From contig JALNXH010000036.1 in NCBI GenBank assembly GCA_023230455.1, forward strand, positions 1 to 18,743: 18,743 bases of DNA. Direction: 5' to 3'. The notes beneath the pieces were generated by a model. The model made no database searches, was not told where the DNA came from, and saw nothing but the letters and a program-made list of their open reading frames with translations. This document shows positions 1 to 6,663 of this stretch, in pieces (position 1 is the first letter of the stretch; each line of letters begins with the position of its first letter). The translations under genes were made by a program, and so were the position numbers. The stretch comes from Rhodocyclaceae bacterium. GTDB lineage: Bacteria > Pseudomonadota > Gammaproteobacteria > Burkholderiales > Rhodocyclaceae.

Positions 1-122
1 AGGTTCTTGCACGCCACCGTGCACGTCTGGCAGCCCACGCATTTGTTCAGGTCGATCACCGTCGCCAGCTGGCGCTTCGATTGCCGCAACTCGCTCTTCG
101 TTCCGTCTGCTTTGTAGGTCAT
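1..122 (-). CDS. Molybdoenzyme iron-sulfur (beta) subunit, N-terminal part, cut by window edge
   Basis: Only the first 40 codons are present; the gene runs off the left edge. The residues C28-x2-C31-x2-C34-x3-C38, in the context IDLNKCVGCQTCTVACKN, form the first ferredoxin-type cluster motif of the four-cluster beta subunits that pair with type II DMSO-reductase-family catalytic subunits (EbdB, NarH, DdhB and steroid C25 dehydrogenase beta). In that family the beta subunit passes electrons from the molybdenum subunit to a haem-b gamma subunit and is carried through the Tat system by its partner. There is no signal peptide here, which agrees with this. The ATG at 122 is the first in-frame start, because an in-frame TAG lies just upstream; an AGGA lies about 10 nt before it. 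The gene follows the DUF3237 gene after 22 nt, and the catalytic subunit lies one gene further upstream. The family call is secure; the substrate is not. Confidence 0.9.
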   Translation of the reverse strand, partial: MTYKADGTKSELRQSKRQLATVIDLNKCVGCQTCTVACKN

Positions 123-144
123 GGGGCATGTTTCCTATTCTTCG

Positions 145-687
145 TCAGCGCAAAATGAAGGTGTCGTAGATGACGTAGCCATCCTCGCCGAACTTCAATT
201 CGACAACCTTGTTGACCGCCTGCACGCCGTTCAGCCACGCATACTGGGGTGCCGACGTTTCAAACGTCGGCGCAGTGATGAAATACGGAATGTCCTTGCC
301 GCGCAGGGTCTCTCCCTTCATCAACCGCTCCAGGGTTGCCGGATCGAGCTGGAGGATGCCGTTGTAGGAGAAGAAAATCAGTGCGCCGTCGTCGGTCCTG
401 ATGGTTGCCCGCACATCCAGGCGCAATGCGCCGGACGGCATTATCCTGAGCCAGTCGCCGCCCGGAGCGATGAACCTGCCGCGGATTTTCGGCCCCTTGA
501 TCCAGCCCGGTCCGCGTACATTCACGACCATGAAAGCGTCGTTGATCTTGTCCGGCGCTGCAAGCTCGCCCTTGTAGGTCATCAGATACTCGGTCGTCAC
601 CTGCGTCGACTGCGCGCAGGCCACCTGCGCCAGGCCGAGGATCAGAAGCGCGGCCGCGGGAATGCGGAGGAGTTGTTTAATGCTCAT
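145..687 (-). CDS. Exported DUF3237 (UPF0311) family protein
   Basis: A 180-residue protein. Residues 1-25 form a Sec-type signal peptide (Lys4, then a hydrophobic core IPAAALLILGLA, with probable cleavage after VACA). There is a cysteine near the cleavage site, but the preceding residues (QVA) do not make a good lipobox, so a soluble periplasmic protein is more likely than a lipoprotein. The mature part matches the DUF3237/UPF0311 pattern as I know it: a beta-rich single domain with GPKIRGRFIAPGGDW, then RLDVRATIRTDDGALIFFSYNG, and a C-terminal YVIYDTFILR strand. No enzymatic role is established for the family. The gene sits between the catalytic and beta subunits of a molybdoenzyme (28 nt after the former, 22 nt before the latter), with a good AAAGGA site before its ATG. 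Export matches that of the catalytic subunit. A periplasmic accessory or product-handling role is inference only. Confidence 0.8.
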   Translation of the reverse strand: MSIKQLLRIPAAALLILGLAQVACAQSTQVTTEYLMTYKGELAAPDKINDAFMVVNVRGPGWIKGPKIRGRFIAPGGDWLRIMPSGALRLDVRATIRTDDGALIFFSYNGILQLDPATLERLMKGETLRGKDIPYFITAPTFETSAPQYAWLNGVQAVNKVVELKFGEDGYVIYDTFILR

Positions 688-715
688 GATCTTTCCTTTC
701 GAAGAATGGGTTCCA

Positions 716-3613
716 TCAAGCCTTGCGGATACTAACCCTGACCCCGCGGTCGGTCACCGGCGGCGGGCTGCCGTTGTTCAGGAAGAAGCGGAACTGCTCG
801 TAGCCGCGGGCCAGCAGCAACGCCTTGGGCAGGCCGATGAGGAAGATATCGTAGGGCTTCCAGTCCTTGTACTGGTAGGCCTCCCAGAAATAGACGATGA
901 GTTCCTTCGGCTGCACGTTGGGCGCGGTGCGCACCATGATTTCGCATTCGGCGAAGTCGTTGTAGAGCACCGCCATGTCGCCATCCTTGAGGCCATATTC
1001 GACGGCGTCGGCGTCATTCACGTGCACCACCGGCTGAGCCCGATGCAGGCGCGAGAGGTGCGAATTGGCCAGGTGCATCGAGTGGATGCTGACCCGCGGA
1101 TGGCCGCCGGTGATGGCGAACGGATGGGTGCCGCCGATGTTGGGCGGCTGCTTGAACACCGGCAGTGCCTCGCCGGCCTCCATGTACCACTCATGGTCGA
1201 AGTAGAACTGCGCGCGCCGCGTCTGCGTCGGGAACACCTTCTTGTTATCCACGTGCCAGCGCAGCGGATAGAACGGCTTTTTCGGATCGAACTCGTTGGC
1301 CGCACCGAACTGCGAAATGCCGGCGCCAAGGCTGTGGATCTTGACCTGGCCCTCCTTGCGCAACTGCGCGTAGGTGTAGCCCTTGGGAAATACGCCGGTG
1401 AGGGCGTTGACCTGCACCATCTGCTTCAGGCAGTCCTCGTTGCTGATGAGCTGGCCGCGCATCGTGAAGCGCTCATAGAGTTCATCGTAGCGCCGATGGT
1501 GGCCACCCGGATCGACGAACTCGCTCATGCCGCGCGCCTTGGCACGTTCGCTGACTTTCTTCAGGATCAGCGCCATCGCGGTCCATTCCTCCTTGCATTC
1601 GCCCGGCGGTTCCACCGCACGGTCGATGTAGGTATAGAACGGATTGCCGACGGTGCCGAAGGTCATGTCGTGCTTTTCGTAATACCAGGCGCAGGGCAGT
1701 ACGATGTCGGCGAACATCGCCGATGATGACATGCGCGTCTCCAGCGCGAAGATCATCTTCAGCTTGGGAAACAGTACCTCCGGATACATCCGCGCACCGC
1801 TGCGCTTGCGCCGCAGCGGATTATTGGAAATCAGCATCAGCACCTGCGGCGTCTTGTCTTTTGAGGGGCGCAGATGCTTGCCGGTCCACCAGCCCTTCTC
1901 CGTCGCCTCTTTCAGGCAATCGCCGAAACTGCGCTTGAACTTGGGGTCCACCCAGGCGAGATTGTTGTAGAGCGTATCGTAGCCGCAGTGGTTGTAGAGC
2001 CAGAACGCCGGCGGCACGATGCCGATCTCTTCCGACACTGCCTGCTGGTGCAGGATGTTGCAGATCTCGTCGGTGGCATCAGGATCGGCTTCCTTGACCT
2101 TGGCATCGAAGGCCTGATTGGCCACCAGCAGATCGAGCAGGCCGCCCTCCGCCACCGTCTTTTCCGCCAGGGCGAGGAACATGATGTGGTCTTCAGGAAA
2201 CGACCAGATGTAGAAGCCGGTGCCCGGCTTGCCCCAGTTGCCGGTGAGCGCCATGGTGAGCAGCAGGCTGCGTTCCATCAGGTCGCCGTGGTAGTTCTTC
2301 GCCGAAGTGAAGCCGATGTAGTTGCAGGTGCGCTTGCTGGCGATCTTGCGCGCCAGTTCGCGGATCATGGAGGCCGGCACGTGGCTTTTCTCGCTCGCCT
2401 TTTCCGGCGTGTAGTCCGCCAGATGCGCCTTGAGGCGTTCGAACACCGGCTGCACCTCGATGCGTTTCCCGTCGTGCAGGGTGACGGTGAACACGCCCTC
2501 CAGTGCCGGCTGGAAATCGACTCTTAGCGTTCCGCGCGCCGCCTGGCGCAGCGTGTCGGTTGCCGGATCGTAGTGATAGAACTGGTTGGCGCGCTTGTCC
2601 GTGCCTTCCATATCGGCTTCGGAAAGAAAATGTCCGTTATCCACCCGCACCAGCAGGGGCAGATCGGTCTGCTCACGGATGAAATCGGGCTGGTAGAGTT
2701 TTTCCGCGACGATGATCTGGCTGACGCCGAGCCAGAACGCCGCATCGCAGCCGACGCCGACCGGCACGTGCATGTCGCAGGCCGGCGTGGTCGGGCTGAA
2801 GTCGGGCGCGATCACCACCACCTCGCTGCCCTGGTAGCGCGCTTCGGTGAGGAAGTGGTAGCCGTTGGGATAGGTGTATGACCAGTTCGAGCAGGTCATG
2901 ATGATCAGTTCGGCGTCGAGCAGGTTGTCGGCCGAATAGCCGTGGTGCTGCTTGCCGAAGGTGTTGGAGACGCCGAGATAGGTATCGCCGATGTCGGCCG
3001 TACTGTCGATATAGACGCCGCCCATCACCTTGGACATGCGGAAAGCACCGGCATAGGCCGCCGCCCCGGCATGGGTGTGCGGCGCGTCGAGGATGAAGCC
3101 GTCGGTGCCCTGGCTCTGGTAGCTGTCGAGAATGGCATCGGCAATCGCCGTCGTCGCTTCGTCCCAGGACGTCCGCTGCCACTTGCCTTCGCCGCGCTTG
3201 CCCACCCGCTTCAGCGGATACTTGAGGCGTTCCTCGCCGTAGAGCGTGTTGTGGAAGGCCGCGCCCTTCTGGCAGCCGAGCGGGTTGTAATCAACGTAGT
3301 TAGGATTGCTGGCATCGGTATGCGCAGTCTGCTCCTCGCGCCAGACGATGCCGTTGCGGGTGTAGATGTAGAACTTGCAACCGGTCGGCCAGCACATATT
3401 GGTGTGCGAGCCCCAGGTCACCTTGTCCCAGGTCCACATGCGGCGATAGATGTCTTCCCAGCCGGCGTAGCTCGGCGCCACCTCGCCCGCCATGGCCTGA
3501 CGGACAAACCCCGCACCGCTGCCGGGAACGAAGGACGACAGCGAAAGGCCGAGTATGGCGCCTCCGCTCTGCTTGATGAAATCGCGCCGCAATTCATTGT
3601 CTGGACTGTTCAT
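716..3613 (-). CDS. Molybdopterin catalytic (alpha) subunit, EbdA / steroid C25 dehydrogenase-like
   Basis: A 965-residue catalytic subunit of the type II DMSO-reductase family, about the size of ethylbenzene dehydrogenase and steroid C25 dehydrogenase alpha subunits. Residues 1-42 are a Tat signal (R9-R10-D-F-I-K, then a weakly hydrophobic stretch, possible cleavage after AMA), so the enzyme should be periplasmic. H70-x3-C74-x4-C79 and C114 are the expected FS0 [4Fe-4S] ligands. Asp210, in ADIGDTYLG, aligns with the molybdenum-ligating Asp of NarG. The C-terminal 170 residues form the molybdopterin-dinucleotide-binding domain (GGHPRVSIHSMHLANSHLS). Relatives hydroxylate benzylic, allylic or tertiary carbons with water. 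I chose the ATG at 3613 rather than an upstream in-frame ATG at 3688: it has a GAGGAG site, it places the Tat motif at the N-terminus, and the longer version would be translated from repeat DNA. The 196-nt leader carries a long inverted repeat. Substrate unknown; a steroid or isoprenoid side chain is a reasonable guess. Confidence 0.88.
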   Translation of the reverse strand: MNSPDNELRRDFIKQSGGAILGLSLSSFVPGSGAGFVRQAMAGEVAPSYAGWEDIYRRMWTWDKVTWGSHTNMCWPTGCKFYIYTRNGIVWREEQTAHTDASNPNYVDYNPLGCQKGAAFHNTLYGEERLKYPLKRVGKRGEGKWQRTSWDEATTAIADAILDSYQSQGTDGFILDAPHTHAGAAAYAGAFRMSKVMGGVYIDSTADIGDTYLGVSNTFGKQHHGYSADNLLDAELIIMTCSNWSYTYPNGYHFLTEARYQGSEVVVIAPDFSPTTPACDMHVPVGVGCDAAFWLGVSQIIVAEKLYQPDFIREQTDLPLLVRVDNGHFLSEADMEGTDKRANQFYHYDPATDTLRQAARGTLRVDFQPALEGVFTVTLHDGKRIEVQPVFERLKAHLADYTPEKASEKSHVPASMIRELARKIASKRTCNYIGFTSAKNYHGDLMERSLLLTMALTGNWGKPGTGFYIWSFPEDHIMFLALAEKTVAEGGLLDLLVANQAFDAKVKEADPDATDEICNILHQQAVSEEIGIVPPAFWLYNHCGYDTLYNNLAWVDPKFKRSFGDCLKEATEKGWWTGKHLRPSKDKTPQVLMLISNNPLRRKRSGARMYPEVLFPKLKMIFALETRMSSSAMFADIVLPCAWYYEKHDMTFGTVGNPFYTYIDRAVEPPGECKEEWTAMALILKKVSERAKARGMSEFVDPGGHHRRYDELYERFTMRGQLISNEDCLKQMVQVNALTGVFPKGYTYAQLRKEGQVKIHSLGAGISQFGAANEFDPKKPFYPLRWHVDNKKVFPTQTRRAQFYFDHEWYMEAGEALPVFKQPPNIGGTHPFAITGGHPRVSIHSMHLANSHLSRLHRAQPVVHVNDADAVEYGLKDGDMAVLYNDFAECEIMVRTAPNVQPKELIVYFWEAYQYKDWKPYDIFLIGLPKALLLARGYEQFRFFLNNGSPPPVTDRGVRVSIRKA

Positions 3614-3650
3614 GCGTACTCCTCTGCGTAAAACCTGAAAACCTCTTATT

Positions 3651-3766
3651 AACCACGGGGAACACGGGGAAACCCAGGGAGTACTCAATCATCTGTCCCC
3701 GGCAGACACCTCCCACTCAACGCCTCCTGCTTATCTTTCCCCGTGTTCCCCGTGCCCCCGTGGTGA
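3651..3766. repeat. Long inverted repeat in the leader of the molybdoenzyme gene
   Basis: The left arm is 3651-3672 (AACCACGGGGAACACGGGG followed by AAA) and the right arm is 3736-3766 (TTTCCCCGTGTTCCCCGTG followed by a partly duplicated CCCCCGTGG). The arms can pair over roughly 20 bp with a spacer of about 63 nt. The right arm is followed on the plus strand by GCTTTTTTT (3770-3778). The element fills the gap between the acyl-CoA dehydrogenase stop and the molybdoenzyme start and is unrelated in sequence to the other dispersed repeats in the window. It could be a dispersed palindromic repeat or an mRNA-stabilising or attenuating structure in the transcript. Its role is unknown. Confidence 0.75.
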
Positions 3767-3809
3767 ACAGCTTTTTTTGTACGGAATTTGATGGCGCACA
3801 GTCGCCTGT

Positions 3810-5081
3810 CTATTGGCCGGCTTTAAACCACGCGCTGAGGTAGCTCGCCCCCTTCAGCGAAAGCAGGTTGTTCTCGCCGTCCTCGATCAGCGCAGCGCGC
3901 GCATCCCGGAACAACTTTTCAACTGGATACTCCCGGGTCAGACCGTTGCCGCCGAGCAGCTGAACGGCCTCGTCGGCCACCTCGAAGGCCGCCTGGGTGA
4001 CATAGGTCTTGCTGGTGATCGATGCCAGCAGATGCGGCCCGTGCGGACCGAAGTTGTAGTCGGCGACACGGCGCGCCAGCGCACGTGCGGCTTCGAGCTT
4101 GCGCCACATGTCGAAGAGGCGCAGCCGCACCGACTGGTGCTCGATCAGCGCGCAGCCGCCCTGGCGGCGCTCATGCACATACGCCAGCGCGTGCTCGAAG
4201 GCGGCGCGCGCGACGCCGGTGAACGTGAAGGCCATTTCCATGTTGCCGAAAGTCAGCGCACCGAGAAAAGCCGGATAAGCTTGCTCGCGACCGGCCACGA
4301 CGTACTTCTGCGGAATCGACACGCCGTCGAAGAAAACCTGGCCCTGCGGCAGCGGACGCTGCCCGAGTTTCTCCAGCGGCTGGCCCTTGCTGATGCCGGG
4401 CAGGTCGAAGGGCACCAGCGCGGCGATGTAGTTCATGCCGCCCTTGGCGTTCCAGAAGCCGTCGCCGTAATCGCATTGGCAGAAGACGTAGCCCGCCTGC
4501 GCAATCGGCGCACCGGAAACCCAGGCCGAGGTCTGGCCGTTGAAGACCACCCGCTCGCCCTCGATCTTCGCCGTGAGGTTGCCGGCACCCTGCCGCGATC
4601 CCGGATGCAGTTCGGTGGTATCCATGTCCACCAGATCGGAGCCGCGCTCGGGCTGGGTGCCGACCCAGCAGCCGATGGAACTGCCGAAGCGCTCGATGAG
4701 TTCGCTGTCGCCCGACATGTAGGCGGCGAAGGCCGGGAAGGCCTGCACCAGGCCGAGCAGGCCGAGGCCGCAATCGCCCCAGCCGAGTTCCTCGAAGATC
4801 AGCGGCACCATCTGCGCCTTTTGCGCCGGCGACATGCCGGCAAGCGCTTCCATGTCGAGGATGCCGGCGTCGCGGAAGGCCGTGATGTAGCCCCACAGCG
4901 GCGACCCGGGCGCAATGGAATCGGCCGCACTGAGCGTGTCCAGCGCCCGCCCGGCCGGCCGCATCACTTCACGCGCGAAGCGGCGCAGATTGTCCTGCAC
5001 CGCGCCCTGCTCTTCGCTGAGTGCGCCGTCGAGGCCTGTGGCGCCGAGTTTCGGCAGCCCGTAATCGTCGAGGATGAACAT
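3810..5081 (-). CDS. Acyl-CoA dehydrogenase family protein with Asp at the usual catalytic Glu position
   Basis: A 423-residue cytoplasmic FAD enzyme that should introduce a double bond next to an acyl-CoA carbonyl, feeding electrons to ETF. Family marks: the TQPERGSD motif (142-149, the T-E-P-x-x-G-S-D signature), QTSAWVSGAP (183-192, flavin contact), and the C-terminal flavin/dimer motif EAVQLLGGNGLTREYP (371-386) followed by LFRDARAALIEDGEN. In MCAD-type enzymes the last motif reads I-Y-E-G-T, with Glu as catalytic base; here it reads I-E-D-G-E, which puts Asp401 at that position. Glu282 (NMEMA) lies near, but not exactly at, the alternative base position used by isovaleryl-CoA dehydrogenase. 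Several cyclic-acyl-CoA dehydrogenases are known to use Asp. A CAGGAG site precedes the ATG. It lies between the SCP-x-type thiolase and the molybdoenzyme genes. Confidence 0.9.
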   Translation of the reverse strand: MFILDDYGLPKLGATGLDGALSEEQGAVQDNLRRFAREVMRPAGRALDTLSAADSIAPGSPLWGYITAFRDAGILDMEALAGMSPAQKAQMVPLIFEELGWGDCGLGLLGLVQAFPAFAAYMSGDSELIERFGSSIGCWVGTQPERGSDLVDMDTTELHPGSRQGAGNLTAKIEGERVVFNGQTSAWVSGAPIAQAGYVFCQCDYGDGFWNAKGGMNYIAALVPFDLPGISKGQPLEKLGQRPLPQGQVFFDGVSIPQKYVVAGREQAYPAFLGALTFGNMEMAFTFTGVARAAFEHALAYVHERRQGGCALIEHQSVRLRLFDMWRKLEAARALARRVADYNFGPHGPHLLASITSKTYVTQAAFEVADEAVQLLGGNGLTREYPVEKLFRDARAALIEDGENNLLSLKGASYLSAWFKAGQ

Positions 5082-5127
5082 GGGTGTTACTCCTGAAAGG
5101 TGCTAGAGAGTTATATCGATGCACTTG

Positions 5128-5239
5128 CAACCGTTCGGGCTGAGCTTGTCGAAGCCATGCATAGCCGCTTCATCCAAGTTGGAAGGGGCTTCGACAAGCC
5201 TGTCCTGAGTGAAGTCGAAGGGCTCAGCCCGAACGGTTG
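5128..5239. repeat. Composite inverted-repeat element, copy 1
   Basis: An 18-bp perfect inverted repeat closes this element: CAACCGTTCGGGCTGAGC (5128-5145) and its reverse complement (5222-5239). Inside lie shorter palindromic units of the CTTGTCGAAG / CTTCGACAAG type (around 5144-5154 and 5189-5198), and the 14-mer AAGCCTGTCCTGAG (5196-5209), which recurs in copy 3 at 17505-17518. The element occupies nearly the whole gap between the thiolase stop at 5257 and the acyl-CoA dehydrogenase start at 5081. It resembles the REP/BIME-type extragenic palindromes common in proteobacteria. In a transcript it would fold into a long stem, possibly affecting stability between operon segments. Confidence 0.85.
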
Positions 5240-5256
5240 ATAAATAGTGGCCGGCC

Positions 5257-6498
5257 TCAATCCCGGCTCAAAATGCCGATATGCGCCGAGCCTTCCTCGA
5301 CGCCGAACAGGCCGCCGCCGTTTTCCTGAATCGCCACCCGCGCGCCTTCCACCTGGCGCTTGCCCGCTTCGCCGCGCAACTGCGTGACCAGCTCGAAAAC
5401 CTGGCCGAGGCCGGTGGCGCCAATCGGATGGCCGCGGCATTCGAGGCCGCCGGAGGGATTGATCGGAATGCGCCCGCCGATGCGTGTGGCGCCGCTCTCG
5501 GCGAGCAGGCCACCGTCGCCGATGTTGCAGAAGCCGAGGTTGTCGGCCTGGACGATCTCACCCATTGCCGAAGCGTCATGCACCTCGGCCAAGTCCATGT
5601 CATCGGGGCCGAGGCCGGCCACCTCGTAGGCCTCCATCGCCGCCAGCCGGCAGGCATGGCTGGCCATGTCCTCATATTCGCGGTGCGAGGCGGAGCGGAT
5701 CACGCTGGCGCGGACGCGAATCGCGCGGTGTTTGTCGAAACCGTAAGTGGTCAGCGCCTTCTCGGTGCAGACGATGGCCGCCGCTGCGCCGTCGGTGGTC
5801 GGTGCGCACATCAGCGTGCGCAGCGGATAGACCACCGGCGCCGAGGCCAGCACCTCGTCCACCGTGTAGGGCTTGCAGTACTGGGCGTAGGGGTTGTGCT
5901 GCGAATGTTCGTGGTTCTTCGCCGCGACGATGGCGAGCTGGCGTTCCGTCAGGCTGAAGTGCTTCATGTAGTAGCGGCACCAGGCCCCATACACTTCCAT
6001 GAAGCGCGAATACGGCGCATCGCGGCGGAACTCCGCCGGTACCTCGACGCCTTCGCCGAGCTTGCACAACCGGGCGTAGTTTTCCTCGGCGGTGGAAACA
6101 TCCCAACCGGAATCGAAAAAAGCCAGGGTCTTCGCCCGGTCGGGATAGTTGAGCTTTTCTGCGCCGACCGCCAGCACGATCTCGCCGTCGCCGGCACGCA
6201 GGTGCTTGAGCGCCAGATGCAGGGCCATCGAGCCGGTGGCGCAGGCGCTCTCGACGTTGTAGATCGGAATGCCGGAAAAGCCCATCGAGAGCAGTGCGAT
6301 CTGGCCCGGAATGCACACCTGGTTCTCGAAATAGCCCTGGGTGACGTTGCCGAAATAGGCGGCCTGGATTTTCTCCAGGCCGATGCGCGCATCGTCACAG
6401 GCCGCCTGCACGGCTTCCGCCGTCAGGCTCTTGATCGAGCGCGCGGCATGGCGGCCGAATTTGGTCATGCCGGCGCCGACGATGTAGAGGTTTTCCAT
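5257..6498 (-). CDS. SCP-x / lipid-transfer-type thiolase
   Basis: A 413-residue thiolase-fold protein of the SCP-x/Ltp branch rather than the classical FadA branch. Cys86 in VESACATGSMAL is the expected nucleophile; VHDASAMGE (His308) and ECRGHPIGATG (His357) are the other conserved blocks. The C-terminal block reads QENGGGLFG, so the second catalytic Cys of degradative thiolases (C-x-G-G-G-x-G) is Asn-containing here. Members of this branch act as 3-ketoacyl-CoA thiolases on branched or sterol chains, or, with a DUF35 partner, as retro-aldolases releasing side chains (Ltp2 type). No DUF35 gene is visible in this window. The start at 6498 has an AGGAAC site; the upstream in-frame ATG at 6579 lies inside the repeat element and is rejected. 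Neighbours are an acyl-CoA ligase upstream and an acyl-CoA dehydrogenase downstream. Confidence 0.88.
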   Translation of the reverse strand: MENLYIVGAGMTKFGRHAARSIKSLTAEAVQAACDDARIGLEKIQAAYFGNVTQGYFENQVCIPGQIALLSMGFSGIPIYNVESACATGSMALHLALKHLRAGDGEIVLAVGAEKLNYPDRAKTLAFFDSGWDVSTAEENYARLCKLGEGVEVPAEFRRDAPYSRFMEVYGAWCRYYMKHFSLTERQLAIVAAKNHEHSQHNPYAQYCKPYTVDEVLASAPVVYPLRTLMCAPTTDGAAAAIVCTEKALTTYGFDKHRAIRVRASVIRSASHREYEDMASHACRLAAMEAYEVAGLGPDDMDLAEVHDASAMGEIVQADNLGFCNIGDGGLLAESGATRIGGRIPINPSGGLECRGHPIGATGLGQVFELVTQLRGEAGKRQVEGARVAIQENGGGLFGVEEGSAHIGILSRD

Positions 6499-6524
6499 AG
6501 CTGTTCCTTGCAGAAGATTCGATT

Positions 6525-6650
6525 CAGTCCGTTCGTCCCACGGGGATTTCCTCCGGTCATGGTGAGCTTGTCGAACCATGAATGGGCTGGATCACCAACA
6601 TTTCAGGCGGCTTCCCAATGCCCTTCGACAAGCTCAGGGCGAACGGACTG
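6525..6650. repeat. Composite inverted-repeat element, copy 2
   Basis: The terminal inverted repeat is CAGTCCGTTCG (6525-6535) and CGAACGGACTG (6640-6650). The interior holds a block around 6546-6567 of 22 bases identical to copy 4 (18676-18697), then TGTCGAACCATGAATGG, and a closing CCCTTCGACAAGCTCAGGG (6621-6639). It lies in the gap between the ligase stop (6664) and the SCP-x-type thiolase start (6498). It has the same orientation as copy 4 and the opposite orientation to the matching block of copy 3. There is no open reading frame of its own. Confidence 0.85.
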
Positions 6651-6663
6651 GGGCAATGGTTTC

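Noticed and set aside
127..129. Alternative ATG for the beta subunit nearer the SD
   Set aside because: It is out of frame with the ferredoxin sequence by 7 nt.
662..1726. 354-codon plus-strand open frame opposite the Mo subunit gene
   Set aside because: Antisense shadow of a gene with clear cofactor motifs; no family features.
3614..3688. 25-residue N-terminal extension of the Mo subunit
   Set aside because: It is encoded by the inverted-repeat leader and would bury the Tat motif; the ATG at 3613 has its own strong SD.
3813..5096. 427-codon plus-strand open frame opposite the acyl-CoA dehydrogenase gene
   Set aside because: Nearly exact mirror of the real gene, His/Arg-rich, no motif.
6499..6579. 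27-residue N-terminal extension of the SCP-x-type thiolase
   Set aside because: It is encoded by repeat copy 2; the start at 6498 has an SD and a family-like N-terminus.
5128..6650. CRISPR array, considered because of repeated short units
   Set aside because: Units are palindromic, irregularly spaced and lack unique spacers of constant length; no cas gene is present.
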